Source of the DNA: Sandaracinaceae bacterium
Lineage (GTDB): Bacteria; Myxococcota_A; Polyangia; Polyangiales; JAFGIB01
DNA: 6,266 bases
Assembly (NCBI GenBank): GCA_017881145.1
Contig: JADGRG010000252.1
Location: 1 to 6,266 of the forward strand
Reading direction: 5' to 3'
Shown: piece after piece, positions 5,672-6,266 of the stretch
Layout of the letters: the number at the start of each line of letters is the position of its first letter
How positions within the stretch are numbered: position 1 is the stretch's first letter
Program-made: the position numbers and the translations under genes
The notes under the pieces: generated by a model
What the model saw: the letters and a program-made list of their open reading frames with translations, nothing else
Told to the model about the DNA's origin: nothing
Databases searched by the model: none

Positions 5672-6266
5672 TCAGCCGCCGCTACCGGCCGCTGCCGAAC
5701 CGCCGCTGCCAGCTGCTGCCGAACCGCCGCTACCGGCCGCTGCCGAACCGCCGCTGCCAGCTGCTGCCGAACCGGCGGTCCCGCCAGCAGCGCCCGTGCC
5801 AGCCCGGCCACCGCGACCACCACGACCGGCAGCTCCCGTACCGGCCTGGCCAGTCGTTCCGGCGCCGCCAAAGAGGCCGCCGCCCGTGGTACCGCCACCC
5901 GTGCCACCAGCGCCAAGCAAGCCACCGCCCGTACCGCCACCGCCAGGCAAGCCGCCGCCGGTGCCGCTACCGCCGAACAAACCGCCGCCGGTGCCACCGG
6001 TGCCGCCGCCGCGGCCCGAGCCGCCGCCGGCCTTGCCGCCGCTACCAGCCGCGCCCGGTCTGTAGCCACTCGAGATGCCACCAACGCAGAGTGAGCTGTC
6101 GAACCGGCACGTGATCGCATCACAGCTCAGCTGCCCGGAGGCAAAGCCAAGCGTCTCGCAGGTCTCGCCGTCCAGGTTGTTCGGATCGCAGGTGTCGCTG
6201 CGCCCGCAGGGCTTGCCGAGGGCGCCGCTTCCGGCCGAGCCCAACGCCGTGGTGCCCGCATCGACC
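5672..6266 (-). CDS. C-terminal part of Cys-motif, Gly-rich secreted-type protein (5' end outside window)
   Basis: The minus-strand frame is open from the right edge to TGA at 5674-5672, giving 197 residues (first full codon Val). Numbered from there: residues 1-18 are a small-residue linker; residues 20-60 hold six Cys (20, 26, 36, 48, 53, 60) in the pattern CGRSDTCDPNNLDGETCETL, then GFASGQLSC and CRFDSSLC. I recognise this pattern from predicted exported proteins of Deltaproteobacteria/Myxococcota; the cysteines probably form disulfides outside the cytoplasm. Residues 71-197 are almost only Gly, Ser, Ala and Thr, with two repeat arrays, and the protein ends inside the last repeat (GSGG). 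The start and any signal peptide lie beyond 6266. A TTG at 6244-6242 is in frame but need not be the start. The Cys motif and the matching composition argue for this strand over the Pro-rich frame opposite. Function is unknown; a surface or matrix protein is a guess. Confidence 0.75.
   Translation of the reverse strand, partial: VDAGTTALGSAGSGALGKPCGRSDTCDPNNLDGETCETLGFASGQLSCDAITCRFDSSLCVGGISSGYRPGAAGSGGKAGGGSGRGGGTGGTGGGLFGGSGTGGGLPGGGGTGGGLLGAGGTGGGTTGGGLFGGAGTTGQAGTGAAGRGGRGGRAGTGAAGGTAGSAAAGSGGSAAAGSGGSAAAGSGGSAAAGSGG
5676..5771 (-). repeat. Four 24-bp repeats, forming two identical 48-bp units (GSAAAGSG)
   Basis: Units at 5676-5699, 5700-5723, 5724-5747 and 5748-5771 encode the eight-residue repeat GSAAAGSG at the C-terminus of the Gly-rich protein. 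Units 1 and 3 are identical, as are 2 and 4, while 1 and 2 differ at a few bases (for example CTACCGGCC against CTGCCAGCT). The array is thus an exact duplication of a 48-bp AB dimer, which points to recent expansion. The unit length is a multiple of three, so copy-number change keeps the frame. Confidence 0.9.
5906..5995 (-). repeat. Three 30-bp Gly-rich repeats (GTGGGLxGxx)
   Basis: Residues 91-120 of the partial Gly-rich protein are three ten-residue units: GTGGGLFGGS, GTGGGLPGGG and GTGGGLLGAG. A fourth, interrupted unit follows (GTGGGTTGGGLFGGA). The DNA copies have diverged more than the 24-bp array downstream. The periodic bulky residue in a Gly background is typical of flexible or fibrous low-complexity segments. 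Confidence 0.75.

Noticed and set aside
5568..6065. 165-codon plus-strand Pro-rich ORF (PPLPAAAEP repeats)
   Set aside because: It is the complement of the Gly-rich gene, starts inside the preceding gene in another frame and includes the hairpin. The Cys motif on the minus strand favours that strand.

Overview
The window is GC-rich, densely coding bacterial DNA, most likely from a myxobacterium (Myxococcota, Polyangiales-like). This assignment is an inference. It rests on the strong G/C third-position bias, which leaves long shadow frames open on the opposite strand, on a large Ala/Pro-rich TPR protein with one membrane span, and on a secreted-type Gly-rich protein carrying a Cys motif (TCETLGF...GQLSC...CRFDSSLC) that I associate with predicted exported proteins of this group. 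No rRNA, tRNA, CRISPR array, insertion sequence or integrase is visible.

Layout from left to right. (1) Positions 1-1010, minus strand: an acyl-CoA dehydrogenase of the short-chain/butyryl-CoA type, cut by the left edge before its catalytic glutamate region. (2) Positions 1030-4833, minus strand: a 1267-residue TPR protein with a short N-terminal TPR block, a roughly 380-residue low-complexity linker containing three different peptide repeat families, one transmembrane helix, and a C-terminal TPR superhelix of about 720 residues. It starts with GTG and ends 19 bp before the dehydrogenase start, so the two genes probably form an operon read right to left. (3) Positions 4834-4905: a short divergent intergenic region. 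(4) Positions 4906-5622, plus strand: a predicted exported or lipid-anchored protein made of two tandem NTF2/DUF4878-like domains. (5) Positions 5623-5658: a perfect 13-bp inverted repeat in the 49-bp gap between convergent genes, probably a bidirectional terminator. (6) Positions 5672-6266, minus strand: the C-terminal part of a Cys-motif, Gly-rich protein with two in-frame repeat arrays, cut by the right edge.

How the genes work together is largely unknown. The dehydrogenase is metabolic (fatty-acid or branched-chain acyl-CoA oxidation). The TPR protein looks like a membrane-spanning scaffold, and the other two genes look like envelope or surface proteins. I see no recognisable defence, secretion or biosynthetic system. 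The most notable features are the TPR protein's split architecture and repeat-bearing linker, the tandem domain duplication in the small exported protein, the recently duplicated 48-bp repeat at the 3' end of the Gly-rich gene, and the strong hairpin between the convergent genes.
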